A stretch of DNA of 64,000 nt from UMGS1370 sp046957575 (GTDB lineage Bacteria > Bacillota > Clostridia > Lachnospirales > Lachnospiraceae): NCBI GenBank assembly GCA_046957575.1, contig JBKUOG010000010.1:1-64000 (forward strand), in the 5' to 3' direction. The notes beneath the pieces were generated by a model. The model was not told the origin of the DNA. It saw nothing but the letters and a program-made list of their open reading frames with translations, and ran no database searches. This document shows, one piece after another, positions 36,251 through 44,731 of this stretch. Position 1 is the stretch's first letter. Each line of letters begins with the position of its first letter. Position numbers and translations under genes: made by a program.

Positions 36251-38434
36251 ATGAAACACAAACCTTTTGACCGGCTATTTTTTAAATACTTAATTTCCTA
36301 TTTATTGATTCTGCTGATTCCAATCTTGTTTATCAACCTTCTTTTCGGCCACCGCTTTATCAAAGCCTACAAAAAAGAAATACAGGCTCAGGCAGAGGCG
36401 GATCTGATGTATCTGGGCCAGTTGATTGATACAGAACTTCAAAATATTTCCACCACTGTTGACCAGATGCATATATCCATGGATTTTGACGGATTTCATT
36501 TTGCTGATAATCCGTTAAAGAGCCGCTCTTATCTTAATCACATAGCTGTATACAGTATTACCAATCCGCTCATCAGCGAAATTGGAATTTATCTGCGCGG
36601 GGAAGACTATATGTTTTTGAATCAGTCTACCTGTCAGGTTGATTTATTTTTAAACAATATGTACCATTTTGAGAAAATCTCTTCGCAGGAACTAAAAGAA
36701 CTGCTTTTTCATGGTGAACGCAGAATCATTCTTCCTCAGCAGCAAATCTCCTGCCCCTGGAAAACCGATTCCTTTTTAACTATTCTGGAACCGCTGTACA
36801 CCGATTATCAGACCGTCCGCGGAACCTGTATTTTCTTCATCCGCTCATCAGACCTGAAACATCTGGTTGACAGCCGACTGGGAAAATATGATGCCTATTT
36901 TTCTATTAAAGACAGGGACGGACAGGTTATTTTTTCCGCAAATCCTCTGCCAGGACAGCCCTTTTTCCAATCTGAATACTGCTCTGAGCAGACTGGATGG
37001 ACTTATACTGCCTGTACTCCGGAAAGTCAGAAATTTGTAGAAAAGATCAACACCTTAAATCATGAATTGCTTCTGACAACACTTTTAGCACTTTTAGCAT
37101 CCGGAGTTGTTATTTCCATTTTGATGCGCTTAAATTATTCTCCTATCCACCAGCTAAAAGAAAAAGCGTCTCTGCTTCTGACTGATGCAGACTCGCCAAA
37201 AAGCGGATTAGAAGCCATATCCAATACACTGGACTTTTTATCCGACCAGAACCGTTATCTTGCAGACAGGCTGGAAAGCAGCACTGCTGCCATAAAAAGC
37301 AGCCGTATTCATCGTCTTCTGACCGGACATTATATGAGCCGGGAGGACTTTAATATGGATACCGAAGACCTGAATATGGGATATCGGCACAATTATTTCT
37401 TTGTAACAGTGATTCTCATCCATGGCAGCATAGACAATTATGATGCCCTCGCCCTTTTTATGCAGAAATCCCTTTCCACCCATATGGAGTGCTTTTATAC
37501 CTTTACTCCGGAACCGGATAAAATCATTTTTATTCATGGAATTGCAAAAGAACAGCAAAAAGACATGGAAGCTGTTTTAAAACAGCTTTGTTTCGATGTA
37601 AAAAAAACATACCCGCTGGATATTACGATCGGCGTGGGAAAAACCTATTCTGGTACCCGTTCCATTCCCCGCTCCTATCTGGAAGCCCGCAGCGCCCTGG
37701 ATTACCGTTTTGTAAAGGGAAAAGGAACGGTTATTCTGTTTTGCAATCTCCTTGCCCAGGATAAAGAGGCCATTCCCTATCCGAAATACCCGCTGGAGCA
37801 GCTTAGGGAATCTGTCTCCCATTCCGATTATTCTAAAATACATGAATGGGTGAGCGTTCTCATTGAATATATCCAGAAAAAGAAACTTCCCCTGTTTGCC
37901 GCAAAAGGAATCTGTTTTGACATCTTAAGTTCGTTTATTGAAAAAACGTCTTCCATCAATTACAGACTGCCGGATACAGTGGACATGTCAAGTCTTACAC
38001 ACATGGAAACCGTAGATGACGTAATCGCCCTGATCCAGAAAATGTGCGAGCAAATCGAGACACATCCCGAAGAACATCAAAAGCAGACGTCCGACCGTTT
38101 ACTGGAGGAAATAAAGCACTATATTGCCGACAACTGCCTGTTATGTGAATTTTCCATCCAGGAAACTGCCGAGCACTTTCATATGCTTCTTCCGAATCTG
38201 AGTCAGTTTTTTAAAGAAAAAACAGGGCAGAATCTTCTGGACTATACGACCAGGCTGAGAATGCAGAAAGCAAAAGAACTGCTGGCCAATCCCAAGCTTC
38301 CGCTTAAAGATATCAGCCAGCAGGTAGGTTATTACAATGTATCCAGTTTTATCCGCCGTTTTAAGCAGATTCATGGGATGACGCCGGGAGATTACAGGAA
38401 ATCTCTCTGCAGGCATTCAGAATACTACCAGTAA
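36251..38434 (+). CDS. membrane-bound AraC-family transcriptional regulator
   Basis: A 727-residue one-component sensor-regulator. TM1 spans about 13-33, an extracellular ligand domain of about 240 residues (Cache-like) follows, then TM2 near 277-297, a cytoplasmic linker, and a C-terminal AraC double helix-turn-helix from about 630: FSIQETAEHFHMLLPNLSQFF and LKDISQQVGYYNVSSFIRRF (first residues given in part), ending with GMTPGDYRK. It is transcribed away from the Lpl-sulfatase operon, the usual place for its target. It probably senses an extracellular oligosaccharide, or the binding protein, and activates the nearby glycan genes. Its stop overlaps the stop of the convergent lyase gene by ten bases. 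Confidence 0.88.
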   Translation: MKHKPFDRLFFKYLISYLLILLIPILFINLLFGHRFIKAYKKEIQAQAEADLMYLGQLIDTELQNISTTVDQMHISMDFDGFHFADNPLKSRSYLNHIAVYSITNPLISEIGIYLRGEDYMFLNQSTCQVDLFLNNMYHFEKISSQELKELLFHGERRIILPQQQISCPWKTDSFLTILEPLYTDYQTVRGTCIFFIRSSDLKHLVDSRLGKYDAYFSIKDRDGQVIFSANPLPGQPFFQSEYCSEQTGWTYTACTPESQKFVEKINTLNHELLLTTLLALLASGVVISILMRLNYSPIHQLKEKASLLLTDADSPKSGLEAISNTLDFLSDQNRYLADRLESSTAAIKSSRIHRLLTGHYMSREDFNMDTEDLNMGYRHNYFFVTVILIHGSIDNYDALALFMQKSLSTHMECFYTFTPEPDKIIFIHGIAKEQQKDMEAVLKQLCFDVKKTYPLDITIGVGKTYSGTRSIPRSYLEARSALDYRFVKGKGTVILFCNLLAQDKEAIPYPKYPLEQLRESVSHSDYSKIHEWVSVLIEYIQKKKLPLFAAKGICFDILSSFIEKTSSINYRLPDTVDMSSLTHMETVDDVIALIQKMCEQIETHPEEHQKQTSDRLLEEIKHYIADNCLLCEFSIQETAEHFHMLLPNLSQFFKEKTGQNLLDYTTRLRMQKAKELLANPKLPLKDISQQVGYYNVSSFIRRFKQIHGMTPGDYRKSLCRHSEYYQ

Positions 38435-40449
38435 AGCACTGTTCCTCCTGTCTTTTCCTGTCCTTCCTCAAATACAATCATGCTTCCCAGTCCCATACAG
38501 CCGTCTGCGCCAAGCATCTCGTTTGCGCCTCCGATGTCTTTATGGCTCATCAGCACAAGGTAATTTTTTCCCTGAAATCTGATACGCAGACCATGAGCCT
38601 CTTCTTCTGTCAGGGAAACTTTCCTGGCAGGAGAAGATACTTCTGTCTCATTGACCTTTGGTCTTTCGTACTCTCCCTTTTTTCCTCCAGCAATCACTGT
38701 TATCAAAGTGCAAAAACCCTGCTTTTTGCGGGAAACTCTTAATGATTGATTTTCTTCCATCTGATTGTAGTTTCGGGACGTCCTGGAACAGAATAGCCGG
38801 GTTTCTGCCGGATCATTTCCAAAGAAAAACAGATCGGCTTCTACATTTTTTCCATCATAGTGAGCCTGATTTGTCTCTCTGCACAATTCAAGGGTTCCCT
38901 CTGGATGAAAGTGGTAATTTTGCTGGAAGATATGCTCCTCTCCGGTTACAAACTCATCCGCAATCACATAAAGGTCTGTCCTTAATGACAGGACTTTTCT
39001 GTGAATATAAACATTTCCTTTTCCATTTTTCAGATAACCGCCATGGCCTCCCTGAATAAGACGGAAGCCGTTTTTCTCGCAGCAAGGCAGAAGATACGCT
39101 GGAGCAAGTCCCGAAATCCCCCAGGAATCCAGGCAGACCAAATAGTCTTTTCCATCAATAGAAGGAGTATTGTGGCTGCATGCGTTTTTCAGTTCATGCC
39201 GGATTTCTCCATCTACATAGTGATATCTTCCCACGTCAATCAGCACATCTTCTCCACCAAACGCAAGATCGATATGAAGTTTATCGGAGTGGCCATGACC
39301 GCCGCCTAAACTTCCGCAGCGAAAATGAAAGAAATCATCCTCTTCTCCCCAGCCGGATCGGATATATACATTTCCGCTGTTTTCCAGTTTGGAAAACAAC
39401 TCTTCTGGTCTTTTTGCAGAAATCCTATCGTAAGATTCTGCGCCTTCCTGAAGGTAATCCCATATTCCATCAAAATCCAGACGGCTGTATCCGCCATATT
39501 TCAGCACCGGATCCTGGAATAGATAGGCGCTCTGGGACAATAGATCCCGCAGATCGGTTTCATCACTGTCTCCCTGGGCAGTCTGACAATGATTGGGCTT
39601 TTTCCAAATCAGGTTTGCAAAAGCCATCTTGCGGATTGTTAAAAGAAATTCCTCTGACATTGCATATCCATACCGCCTGGAAAGCCGGATCGCCTCCAGG
39701 GCACAGTGGAATACTTCATTGTGATACATAGGGGACTGTTCCCAGTGAACACCATCATCCATGACCTGTACCCGGATTCCCTCTTCCAACCGGCTGATGG
39801 CGGTCTGTTTCCACATCTTTGTTTCTGTATCTTTTGGCAAAGCCAGCACGATTTCCAACAGGCCCCGGCTCTCAATCACTCCCCAGTTGCTTTTTACCTG
39901 AAACATCTGGTAAGAGTCCATCAGATACCTTGCATGGGTTTTCAGACATTGGCAAAATTGTTCCATAAGTTCATCGGTAATCCATAAGCTGCCCTTAAAA
40001 TAGGACATGGCTTTTACCCATGTCTCTCCTCTGATTCCCGCCTCAATGCTTCTCCACACTGTCTTTTTCGTCTCTTCATTAAGAGGATTGTCCAAAATCC
40101 ACGCAGACAACTGTTCGGCAAATTCTTTTGCATAAGAATCATCGCCTGTTAATGCATACGCCTGACCCAGGCAGATAAAATACTGACAGCGGTTAAACTG
40201 ATAGATAAACTCCGGATCGTCCTTTGGCATAAAATCCCATTGGATTGCCCCGTCAAAGTGAACCGGCTCATAGGTTCTTTCCATGTCCCATCTTAAATCA
40301 AATAAAAACGTATGATTTTTTGCGTCATCTGCAATTCTTATAATATGAGCGCACTCCTCCGGCCAGAATTTTCTGCAGTAATCTGCACACCATGCCATCT
40401 GCTCCGGCAAAATAGAATTGTTCGGATTTTTGAAATATAATTGCTCCAT
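38425..40449 (-). CDS. heparinase II/III family lyase (heparinase III-like), cytoplasmic
   Basis: A 674-residue protein without signal peptide, expected to cleave imported uronic-acid oligosaccharides by beta-elimination. The helical N-terminal part has KSNWGVIESRG with a candidate neutralising Asn, and SPMYHNEVFHCALE with a candidate catalytic Tyr. The beta-sandwich part has GGGHGHSDKLHIDLAFGG with the His pair typical of heparinase II/III, and DVGRYHY. This pattern matches heparinase III (PL12) and related oligo-lyases. I start at 40449 with GGGAGG upstream; 28 further codons are open without a ribosome site. It is monocistronic, behind a weak promoter with direct repeats. Heparan sulfate is the likeliest substrate, but not shown. 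Confidence 0.83.
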   Translation of the reverse strand: MEQLYFKNPNNSILPEQMAWCADYCRKFWPEECAHIIRIADDAKNHTFLFDLRWDMERTYEPVHFDGAIQWDFMPKDDPEFIYQFNRCQYFICLGQAYALTGDDSYAKEFAEQLSAWILDNPLNEETKKTVWRSIEAGIRGETWVKAMSYFKGSLWITDELMEQFCQCLKTHARYLMDSYQMFQVKSNWGVIESRGLLEIVLALPKDTETKMWKQTAISRLEEGIRVQVMDDGVHWEQSPMYHNEVFHCALEAIRLSRRYGYAMSEEFLLTIRKMAFANLIWKKPNHCQTAQGDSDETDLRDLLSQSAYLFQDPVLKYGGYSRLDFDGIWDYLQEGAESYDRISAKRPEELFSKLENSGNVYIRSGWGEEDDFFHFRCGSLGGGHGHSDKLHIDLAFGGEDVLIDVGRYHYVDGEIRHELKNACSHNTPSIDGKDYLVCLDSWGISGLAPAYLLPCCEKNGFRLIQGGHGGYLKNGKGNVYIHRKVLSLRTDLYVIADEFVTGEEHIFQQNYHFHPEGTLELCRETNQAHYDGKNVEADLFFFGNDPAETRLFCSRTSRNYNQMEENQSLRVSRKKQGFCTLITVIAGGKKGEYERPKVNETEVSSPARKVSLTEEEAHGLRIRFQGKNYLVLMSHKDIGGANEMLGADGCMGLGSMIVFEEGQEKTGGTVLYW

Positions 40450-40477
40450 GATATACCTCCCTTTCAATGATATATCA

Positions 40478-40532
40478 AGTATATACGCAAATACACTAAA
40501 ATGAAATATACAGTTTTTAATTGTGATATACA
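40478..40532 (-). promoter_or_regulatory. weak promoter with AraC-type direct repeats
   Basis: On the minus strand a -10 TATACT (complement of 40478-40483) has no good -35. Upstream are TGTATTT (complement of 40489-40495) and two TGTATAT copies (complements of 40506-40512 and 40526-40532) spaced 20 bases apart. Direct half-sites about two turns apart next to a poor -35 are the classical plan of an AraC-activated promoter. The remainder of 40450-40705 shows nothing else convincing. Confidence 0.5.
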
Positions 40533-40705
40533 TTTTTGAGGATTACGTAAACCGGATGTTCTCCAAACGCTTCCAAGTATAATATTCATTGTTTTGTTTT
40601 CTGAAAATATAGTTCTCTGTACTTTTTCTTAGCCCCCCAAAAGCTCTGTTTTGGCATTGGACATGTAGGCGCACTTTGGAATCAGATTTTGTACAAATAA
40701 GCGCA

Positions 40706-40751
40706 TAAAAACAGAGACACAACATGAAGCCTGCTTCATTTTATGCCTCTG
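40706..40751 (-). terminator. terminator of the thioredoxin-sulfotransferase operon
   Basis: On the minus strand CAGAGGCATAAAATGAAGC pairs imperfectly with GCTTCATGTTGTGTCTCTG and is followed by TTTTT. It lies 62 bases beyond the sulfotransferase stop. Confidence 0.75.
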
Positions 40752-40813
40752 CCTTGTTTTACTATTTATTCTGTTTTACTATCTATGCGGTTTCCTGTCA
40801 GCTGTCGGTTTTC

Positions 40814-42238
40814 CTATACCTGTCCGTCGGTTACGCAGGCATCAATCTTAGCACTGTAGCCCAGTGTCCCCTCTACGGATGTCATTTCTTTGATGGTACC
40901 TTCTGCTGCTCCCGGTACACGGAAATCATGGCAGTCCAGTCTCTTTACCGGAGTTTCAACTGGCTTCTCAAGCTGCGGAACATACTCGTATGGATAACGG
41001 TATGCTCTGTATACCAGTTCTCTCATGCCCTTGAATGGAGCGATGTACTCCCAGACAACTTCCTTCTCTGGAGTAACCTCGAACATACGCATATAGCAGC
41101 CCTCGGTAATCAGGGTGTTGCCGTTTGGCAGTCTCTGTGCAGAGCTGATCAGTGGGCTGTAGAACTTGGAGTTTGCAACCAGACCTAACATACCGCCGAA
41201 GGTCAGTCCCTTGAATTCCCAAACTACCTCTAAGGTAACCGGATCGAACTCCAGGATACGGGAATGATCGCGGATGTCTGCCTTGGTACCGTCTCTGCTG
41301 ACCCTGCTTGGCATACCATAGCCAGCCCAGCCGCCGTTATCGAATACAAGGATATTGCCTTCGCCCGGCAGTCCTTTTGGAATCATATGGCAGTGATGCT
41401 GTCCAATGATCTGACCCATAATACGAAGCTCTTTTGTCTTAGTAAAGTCAGGACCAATCTGCCATACGATCTTGCCAGTCTTCTTGCTGATAATTGCTAA
41501 GATGTTTGCTTCACGGGCATCCCAGATAATGTTCTCAGGATTGAATCTTTCATCACCAGCATCATACCATTTGTTCGGACCTAATAAACTCATGGAGTTG
41601 ATGTGCAGCCAGTCGCCCTGTCCGCCGCCATTCTCGTGGTTATTTGGGTTACGTGCTAATACGTTTTTCTGGATCTCATCAAATCCCAGTTCTGCGAAGT
41701 GCTTATTTGCGTGCCACTCCCATACAATATTGCCTTCCCAGTCAACTTCGATAAATACGTCGTCTAACAGACGATGCTCGGTAATCTTCTTATTATAGAT
41801 GTCCTCATGGCACAGAATCAGGGTATTTCCGCTGTCAGTCTTGCACTCCATACCTGGTACATAGTAGCCAACCGGATTGCCCTCTCTCTGATAATCATGG
41901 TGCTGACGTGCAATCCATCTCTTATCTCCGTCATCATCTACTAATTCTTTGTGGTCGAACTTCCAAACGACTTTGCCATCCCAGTCTACCTGAACCACAT
42001 CTGTCTGATCCTGATAGCCGTATTTGGGATCACGAAGTCCTAAGCTGCCCATTACGTAACCACCTGGAAGCAGCTTGTTCGGAAATCCCTGAACATCCTT
42101 CCAAACTTTTACTACATTACCATTCATATCTACCAGAACAGCGCCAATTCCCTGACACTGCATCAGAGTATAGCCGTTCCATGCTTTCTCTGGATCGTAG
42201 ATTGTGGTACCTGTTGGATATACGTTATAAAGTCCCAT
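40814..42238 (-). CDS. aryl-sulfate sulfotransferase-like protein, no signal peptide
   Basis: A 474-residue beta-propeller-like protein of the arylsulfotransferase family (ASST), which moves sulfate from a phenolic sulfate ester to another phenol without PAPS, through a sulfo-histidine. Repeated blades are visible as VVKVWKDV, VVWKFDH, NIVWEWHANKHF, KIVWQIGPDF and EVVWEFKG. Conserved histidine-rich segments include ARQHHDYQREGNP and IGQHHCHMIPKGLPGEGN. The N-terminus MGLYNVYPTGTTIYDPEKAW has no export signal, unlike the periplasmic enterobacterial enzyme. Seven cysteines are present. AAGGAGG precedes ATG at 42238. Codons such as CGT and AAC suggest high expression. It follows the thioredoxin gene by 45 bases. 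Donor and acceptor are unknown. Confidence 0.82.
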   Translation of the reverse strand: MGLYNVYPTGTTIYDPEKAWNGYTLMQCQGIGAVLVDMNGNVVKVWKDVQGFPNKLLPGGYVMGSLGLRDPKYGYQDQTDVVQVDWDGKVVWKFDHKELVDDDGDKRWIARQHHDYQREGNPVGYYVPGMECKTDSGNTLILCHEDIYNKKITEHRLLDDVFIEVDWEGNIVWEWHANKHFAELGFDEIQKNVLARNPNNHENGGGQGDWLHINSMSLLGPNKWYDAGDERFNPENIIWDAREANILAIISKKTGKIVWQIGPDFTKTKELRIMGQIIGQHHCHMIPKGLPGEGNILVFDNGGWAGYGMPSRVSRDGTKADIRDHSRILEFDPVTLEVVWEFKGLTFGGMLGLVANSKFYSPLISSAQRLPNGNTLITEGCYMRMFEVTPEKEVVWEYIAPFKGMRELVYRAYRYPYEYVPQLEKPVETPVKRLDCHDFRVPGAAEGTIKEMTSVEGTLGYSAKIDACVTDGQV

Positions 42239-42283
42239 ATGTAAAAACCTCCTTTTTAGCAACCGGCTGTGGCCGGAAAACTT

Positions 42284-42598
42284 TTAAATATATTTTTCGA
42301 TTGCATCGATGTAGTCATCTTCTTCATGATTGCCAGCCAGTTTTTCTACCGGATCGCCGTTGTCGAAAATAATAACCTGCGGAACGCCCTTCATCATCAT
42401 TTTTTCAAATAAAGCAGCTTCTTCCTCTACATCTACTTCATAAAATGGCATCTTACCCTTATAATCGCCTTCTAAATCTTCCAGTACTGCATGAACTCCC
42501 TGACATACATGACAGGATTTTCTGGAAAAAATAACCAGACAAGTCTCGCCATCATTTTCAATATACTCTTCAAATGCACGTGAATTTAACTTTTTCAT
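42284..42598 (-). CDS. thioredoxin-family protein (CHVC active site)
   Basis: A 104-residue protein with thioredoxin fold. The active site reads SRKSCHVC (Cys29, Cys32), unlike the common WCGPC, and the cis-proline lies in KGVPQVIIF. It is cytoplasmic. It is the first gene of the operon with the sulfotransferase-like gene, and the reductase-like gene diverges 170 bases away. A His in the second dipeptide position is typical of more oxidising members such as DsbA (CPHC), but here His is in the first position, so the redox potential cannot be predicted. Likely partner: the sulfotransferase, the neighbouring reductase-like protein, or both. Confidence 0.85.
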   Translation of the reverse strand: MKKLNSRAFEEYIENDGETCLVIFSRKSCHVCQGVHAVLEDLEGDYKGKMPFYEVDVEEEAALFEKMMMKGVPQVIIFDNGDPVEKLAGNHEEDDYIDAIEKYI

Positions 42599-42640
42599 AA
42601 AAATTCCGTCTCCTTTTTCGTATTTTCAAACTCTAGTGCA

Positions 42641-42669
42641 AGTATACCACGTTATCTTCCGCAAGACAA
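42641..42669 (-). promoter_or_regulatory. promoter of the thioredoxin-sulfotransferase operon
   Basis: On the minus strand TTGTCT (complement of 42664-42669), a 17-base spacer, and TATACT (complement of 42641-42646). It is back-to-back with the divergent reductase-like promoter 13 bases away. Confidence 0.8.
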
Positions 42670-42681
42670 TAATCTATGTTA

Positions 42682-42709
42682 TAGCAATTTCTGAAAAATG
42701 TGTTAAAAT
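42682..42709 (+). promoter_or_regulatory. candidate promoter of the thioredoxin-reductase-like gene
   Basis: TAGCAA (42682-42687), 16 bases, TAAAAT (42704-42709) preceded by TGT, an extended -10 arrangement. The -35 is poor. Confidence 0.5.
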
Positions 42710-42768
42710 AGATTTAACTGTAAGTTTATTGTATTTCATTCTTCAGAGTTTAAACGGAGGAAACCAAT

Positions 42769-43932
42769 ATGGACGCAATGTATGATTTAATCATTATAGG
42801 AGCAGGCCCTGCCGGACTGGCAGCCGGAATCTACGGCGGACGGGCCCATTTAAATACCCTGATTCTTGAAAAAAGCACAGTAGGCGGACGGGCCTATACC
42901 ACCAGGGAGATTGTCAATTACCCAGGCATTCCCTCTACTTCCGGTCCTGATTTGACGGAAAAAATGGCAGAGCACGCCAAAAGTTTTGGCGTGGAAATCA
43001 AAAGAGAACCAGTTAAGTCGATGGATGTTACCGGCGATGTAAAATTAGTAAAAACCAGACGTCACGAATACGGCGCAAAGGCAGTTATCATTGCCACTGG
43101 TACTTCTGCCAGAATTTTAGGCATTCCTGGCGAACGGGAACTGACCGGACAGGGCGTGGCTTACTGTGCTACCTGTGATGCAGAATTTTTCCAGGATCAG
43201 CACGTGGTTGTTGTCGGAAGCGGCGATCAGGCCATTGAGGAAGGTATGTTTATTACCAAGTTTGCCAATCGGGTAACCGTTATTGTGCTCCACGATGAAG
43301 GCATTTTAGACTGCAACAAACAGGCTGCAGAAAAAGCGCTGTCCCATCCGAAGATGGACTTTATCTGGAACAGCGTTCTTACCGAGGTATGCGGCGAAGA
43401 ACAGGTAACCGGCGTTAAAATCAAAAACATGAAGACCGATGAAATCACTGACTTCCCCTGCGACGGCGTATTTTTCTTTGTAGGAATGATTCCGGAAACA
43501 AAGTGGCTGCCGGATGAGCTGTACAAGGACGGCCGCGGCTGGCTTCATGTAAATGAACAGATGGAAACCAATGTTTCCGGCGTTTACGCAGTCGGTGACG
43601 TAAGAGACAAATACCTGCGCCAGGTATCTACTGCAATTTCTGACGGCGCTGTTGCCGCTACTGCCGCAGAACGTTATATTGAGGATATGGATTATTTCCG
43701 TGAAAAAGTAATTGAAAGTGAAACTCCTGTTGTTTTGGGCTTCTGGAGTCCGGAATATGCTGGAAGTATCGATGCGATTGGAACGATTTCTTCCCCGTAT
43801 CCGGTTATGGAAATTGATGTAACCAGGAAGAAAGCCTGGGCTGACCGCTATCACATTGAGCTGAACCAGGAAACTCCAGCTGCCGCTCTGGTGGTAGAAA
43901 AGGGAGAAGTGAAAGAGACTCTGAGTTTGTAA
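42769..43932 (+). CDS. thioredoxin-reductase-like flavoprotein with degenerate thioredoxin tail
   Basis: A 387-residue flavoprotein, about 75 longer than typical TrxB. The FAD site is IIIGAGPAGLAAG, the redox site is CATC (Cys133, Cys136), and VYAVGDV closes the FAD domain. In the second nucleotide-binding domain the motif is GSGDQA, and where NADPH-dependent enzymes have HRRxxxR this protein reads VLHDEGI (about 173-179). It may therefore take electrons from something other than NADPH, such as ferredoxin, as clostridial flavin-thioredoxin reductases do. The tail from about 309 aligns with thioredoxin (PVVLGFW, TPAAALVVEKGEV), but both active-site cysteines are replaced (Tyr330, Ser333). GGAGG lies eight bases before ATG. 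It diverges from the thioredoxin-sulfotransferase operon. Confidence 0.85.
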   Translation: MDAMYDLIIIGAGPAGLAAGIYGGRAHLNTLILEKSTVGGRAYTTREIVNYPGIPSTSGPDLTEKMAEHAKSFGVEIKREPVKSMDVTGDVKLVKTRRHEYGAKAVIIATGTSARILGIPGERELTGQGVAYCATCDAEFFQDQHVVVVGSGDQAIEEGMFITKFANRVTVIVLHDEGILDCNKQAAEKALSHPKMDFIWNSVLTEVCGEEQVTGVKIKNMKTDEITDFPCDGVFFFVGMIPETKWLPDELYKDGRGWLHVNEQMETNVSGVYAVGDVRDKYLRQVSTAISDGAVAATAAERYIEDMDYFREKVIESETPVVLGFWSPEYAGSIDAIGTISSPYPVMEIDVTRKKAWADRYHIELNQETPAAALVVEKGEVKETLSL

Positions 43933-44065
43933 TTCCTCTGCAAGATACTCATCACCGAGAGTCCCTGTCGTTTGGAAAAGCGCTCCATAACGCGGCTGTA
44001 ATTTTTTGCATAGAAAAGGAGCATATCATTGCTTAGTGCGACAGATCCCCTTAATTCTATCCACC

Positions 44066-44112
44066 GGCAAGTAAATGGGCTGTCAACAGTGGACACAGCT
44101 CATTTACCTGCC
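44066..44112. repeat. long inverted repeat at the edge of the ArsR module
   Basis: GGCAAGTAAATGGGCTGT (44066-44083) and ACAGCTCATTTACCTGCC (44095-44112) pair at almost every position around an 11-base loop. No T run follows on either side, so it is not a plain terminator. It lies between the reductase-like gene and the thioredoxin of the ArsR module. It may be a mobile-element remnant or a two-way transcription barrier. The rest of 43933-44135 shows no convincing gene. Confidence 0.7.
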
Positions 44113-44135
44113 GCCCGCTGGCTCGGCTGGATTTG

Positions 44136-44507
44136 CTAAATCAATTTTTTCAAAAGTGTTTCTACTTCTTTTGATTTCAATACTTTTCCCATAGAAACAA
44201 CCTGTTCATTGACAACAAGAGCTGGCATACTCATTACGCCATACTGCATGATTTTTTCCATGTCAGTAACATATTCAACTTCAATAGCAAGCCCCACTGA
44301 GCGAACAGCTTCCTCCGCTGCTTCTAACAGTGCATGACAGCTTTTGCAGCCAGATCCTAAAACCTTAATACAACAAATTCCGTCTACTGTTTTTCCGCAG
44401 CACTCTTTTTCCAACTTGATTTCTGTTGCCTCACTTGTCGGGCATCCAGCATTGCAAGCGCAGGCAGGAGCTTTGGTTTCTTTCTTCTTTTTATTAAATA
44501 ATGACAT
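44136..44507 (-). CDS. thioredoxin-family redox-active disulfide protein, Cys-rich N-terminus
   Basis: A 123-residue cytoplasmic protein. The C-terminal 75 residues form a small thioredoxin-like domain with CKSC in LGSGCKSCHALLEAA and the cis-proline in MSMPALVV, the pattern of the redox-active disulfide (MTH895-like) group. The N-terminal 45 residues carry extra cysteines (CACNAGCP, ECCG, GICC) that could bind a metal or metalloid. GGAGG lies ahead of ATG at 44507. It closes the ArsR-permease module, where such proteins are commonly found; a part in reducing or carrying arsenic or another thiophilic ion is inferred. Confidence 0.8.
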   Translation of the reverse strand: MSLFNKKKKETKAPACACNAGCPTSEATEIKLEKECCGKTVDGICCIKVLGSGCKSCHALLEAAEEAVRSVGLAIEVEYVTDMEKIMQYGVMSMPALVVNEQVVSMGKVLKSKEVETLLKKLI

Positions 44508-44522
44508 GATACATACCTCCAT

Positions 44523-44717
44523 TTATTTTTTGCTTTCAAAGCGTTTTTTCAAAACCTCATAATGATTCCGATTGCTTTTATCCCCGCCATTGTCCGGGAA
44601 CAAGCAATAAGGCAGACTATCTGTTGTGCGGTGCTTTATGACACAAGCACAACATTTCCCATGATTGGGGCAGGATATTTTAGGACAAATACATTCCTTT
44701 ACATTTTTACATTGCAC
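44523..44717 (-). CDS. small Cys-rich protein (DUF6485-like)
   Basis: A 64-residue protein starting with GTG (GAGGTGG upstream). It carries CKNVKECICP, CPNHGKCCACVIKHR and LPYC, a conserved cysteine/histidine pattern I recognise as the DUF6485 type, likely a metal-binding knuckle. The function of the family is unknown. It lies between the permease gene (14 bases) and the thioredoxin gene (15 bases) in the same transcription unit, so it is unlikely to be a chance frame. Confidence 0.7.
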   Translation of the reverse strand: MQCKNVKECICPKISCPNHGKCCACVIKHRTTDSLPYCLFPDNGGDKSNRNHYEVLKKRFESKK

Positions 44718-44731
44718 ATTACCACCTCATT

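Noticed and set aside
40553..40700. Possible small gene or riboswitch in the gap before the sulfotransferase terminator
   Set aside because: Only a short CCAAAA/TTTTGG stem is visible, with no ribosome site, coding frame or known riboswitch pattern.
43851..44096. Open frame of 81 residues on the minus strand beside the inverted repeat
   Set aside because: It overlaps the end of the reductase-like gene in antisense, has no ribosome site and no recognisable family; probably chance or a degraded remnant.
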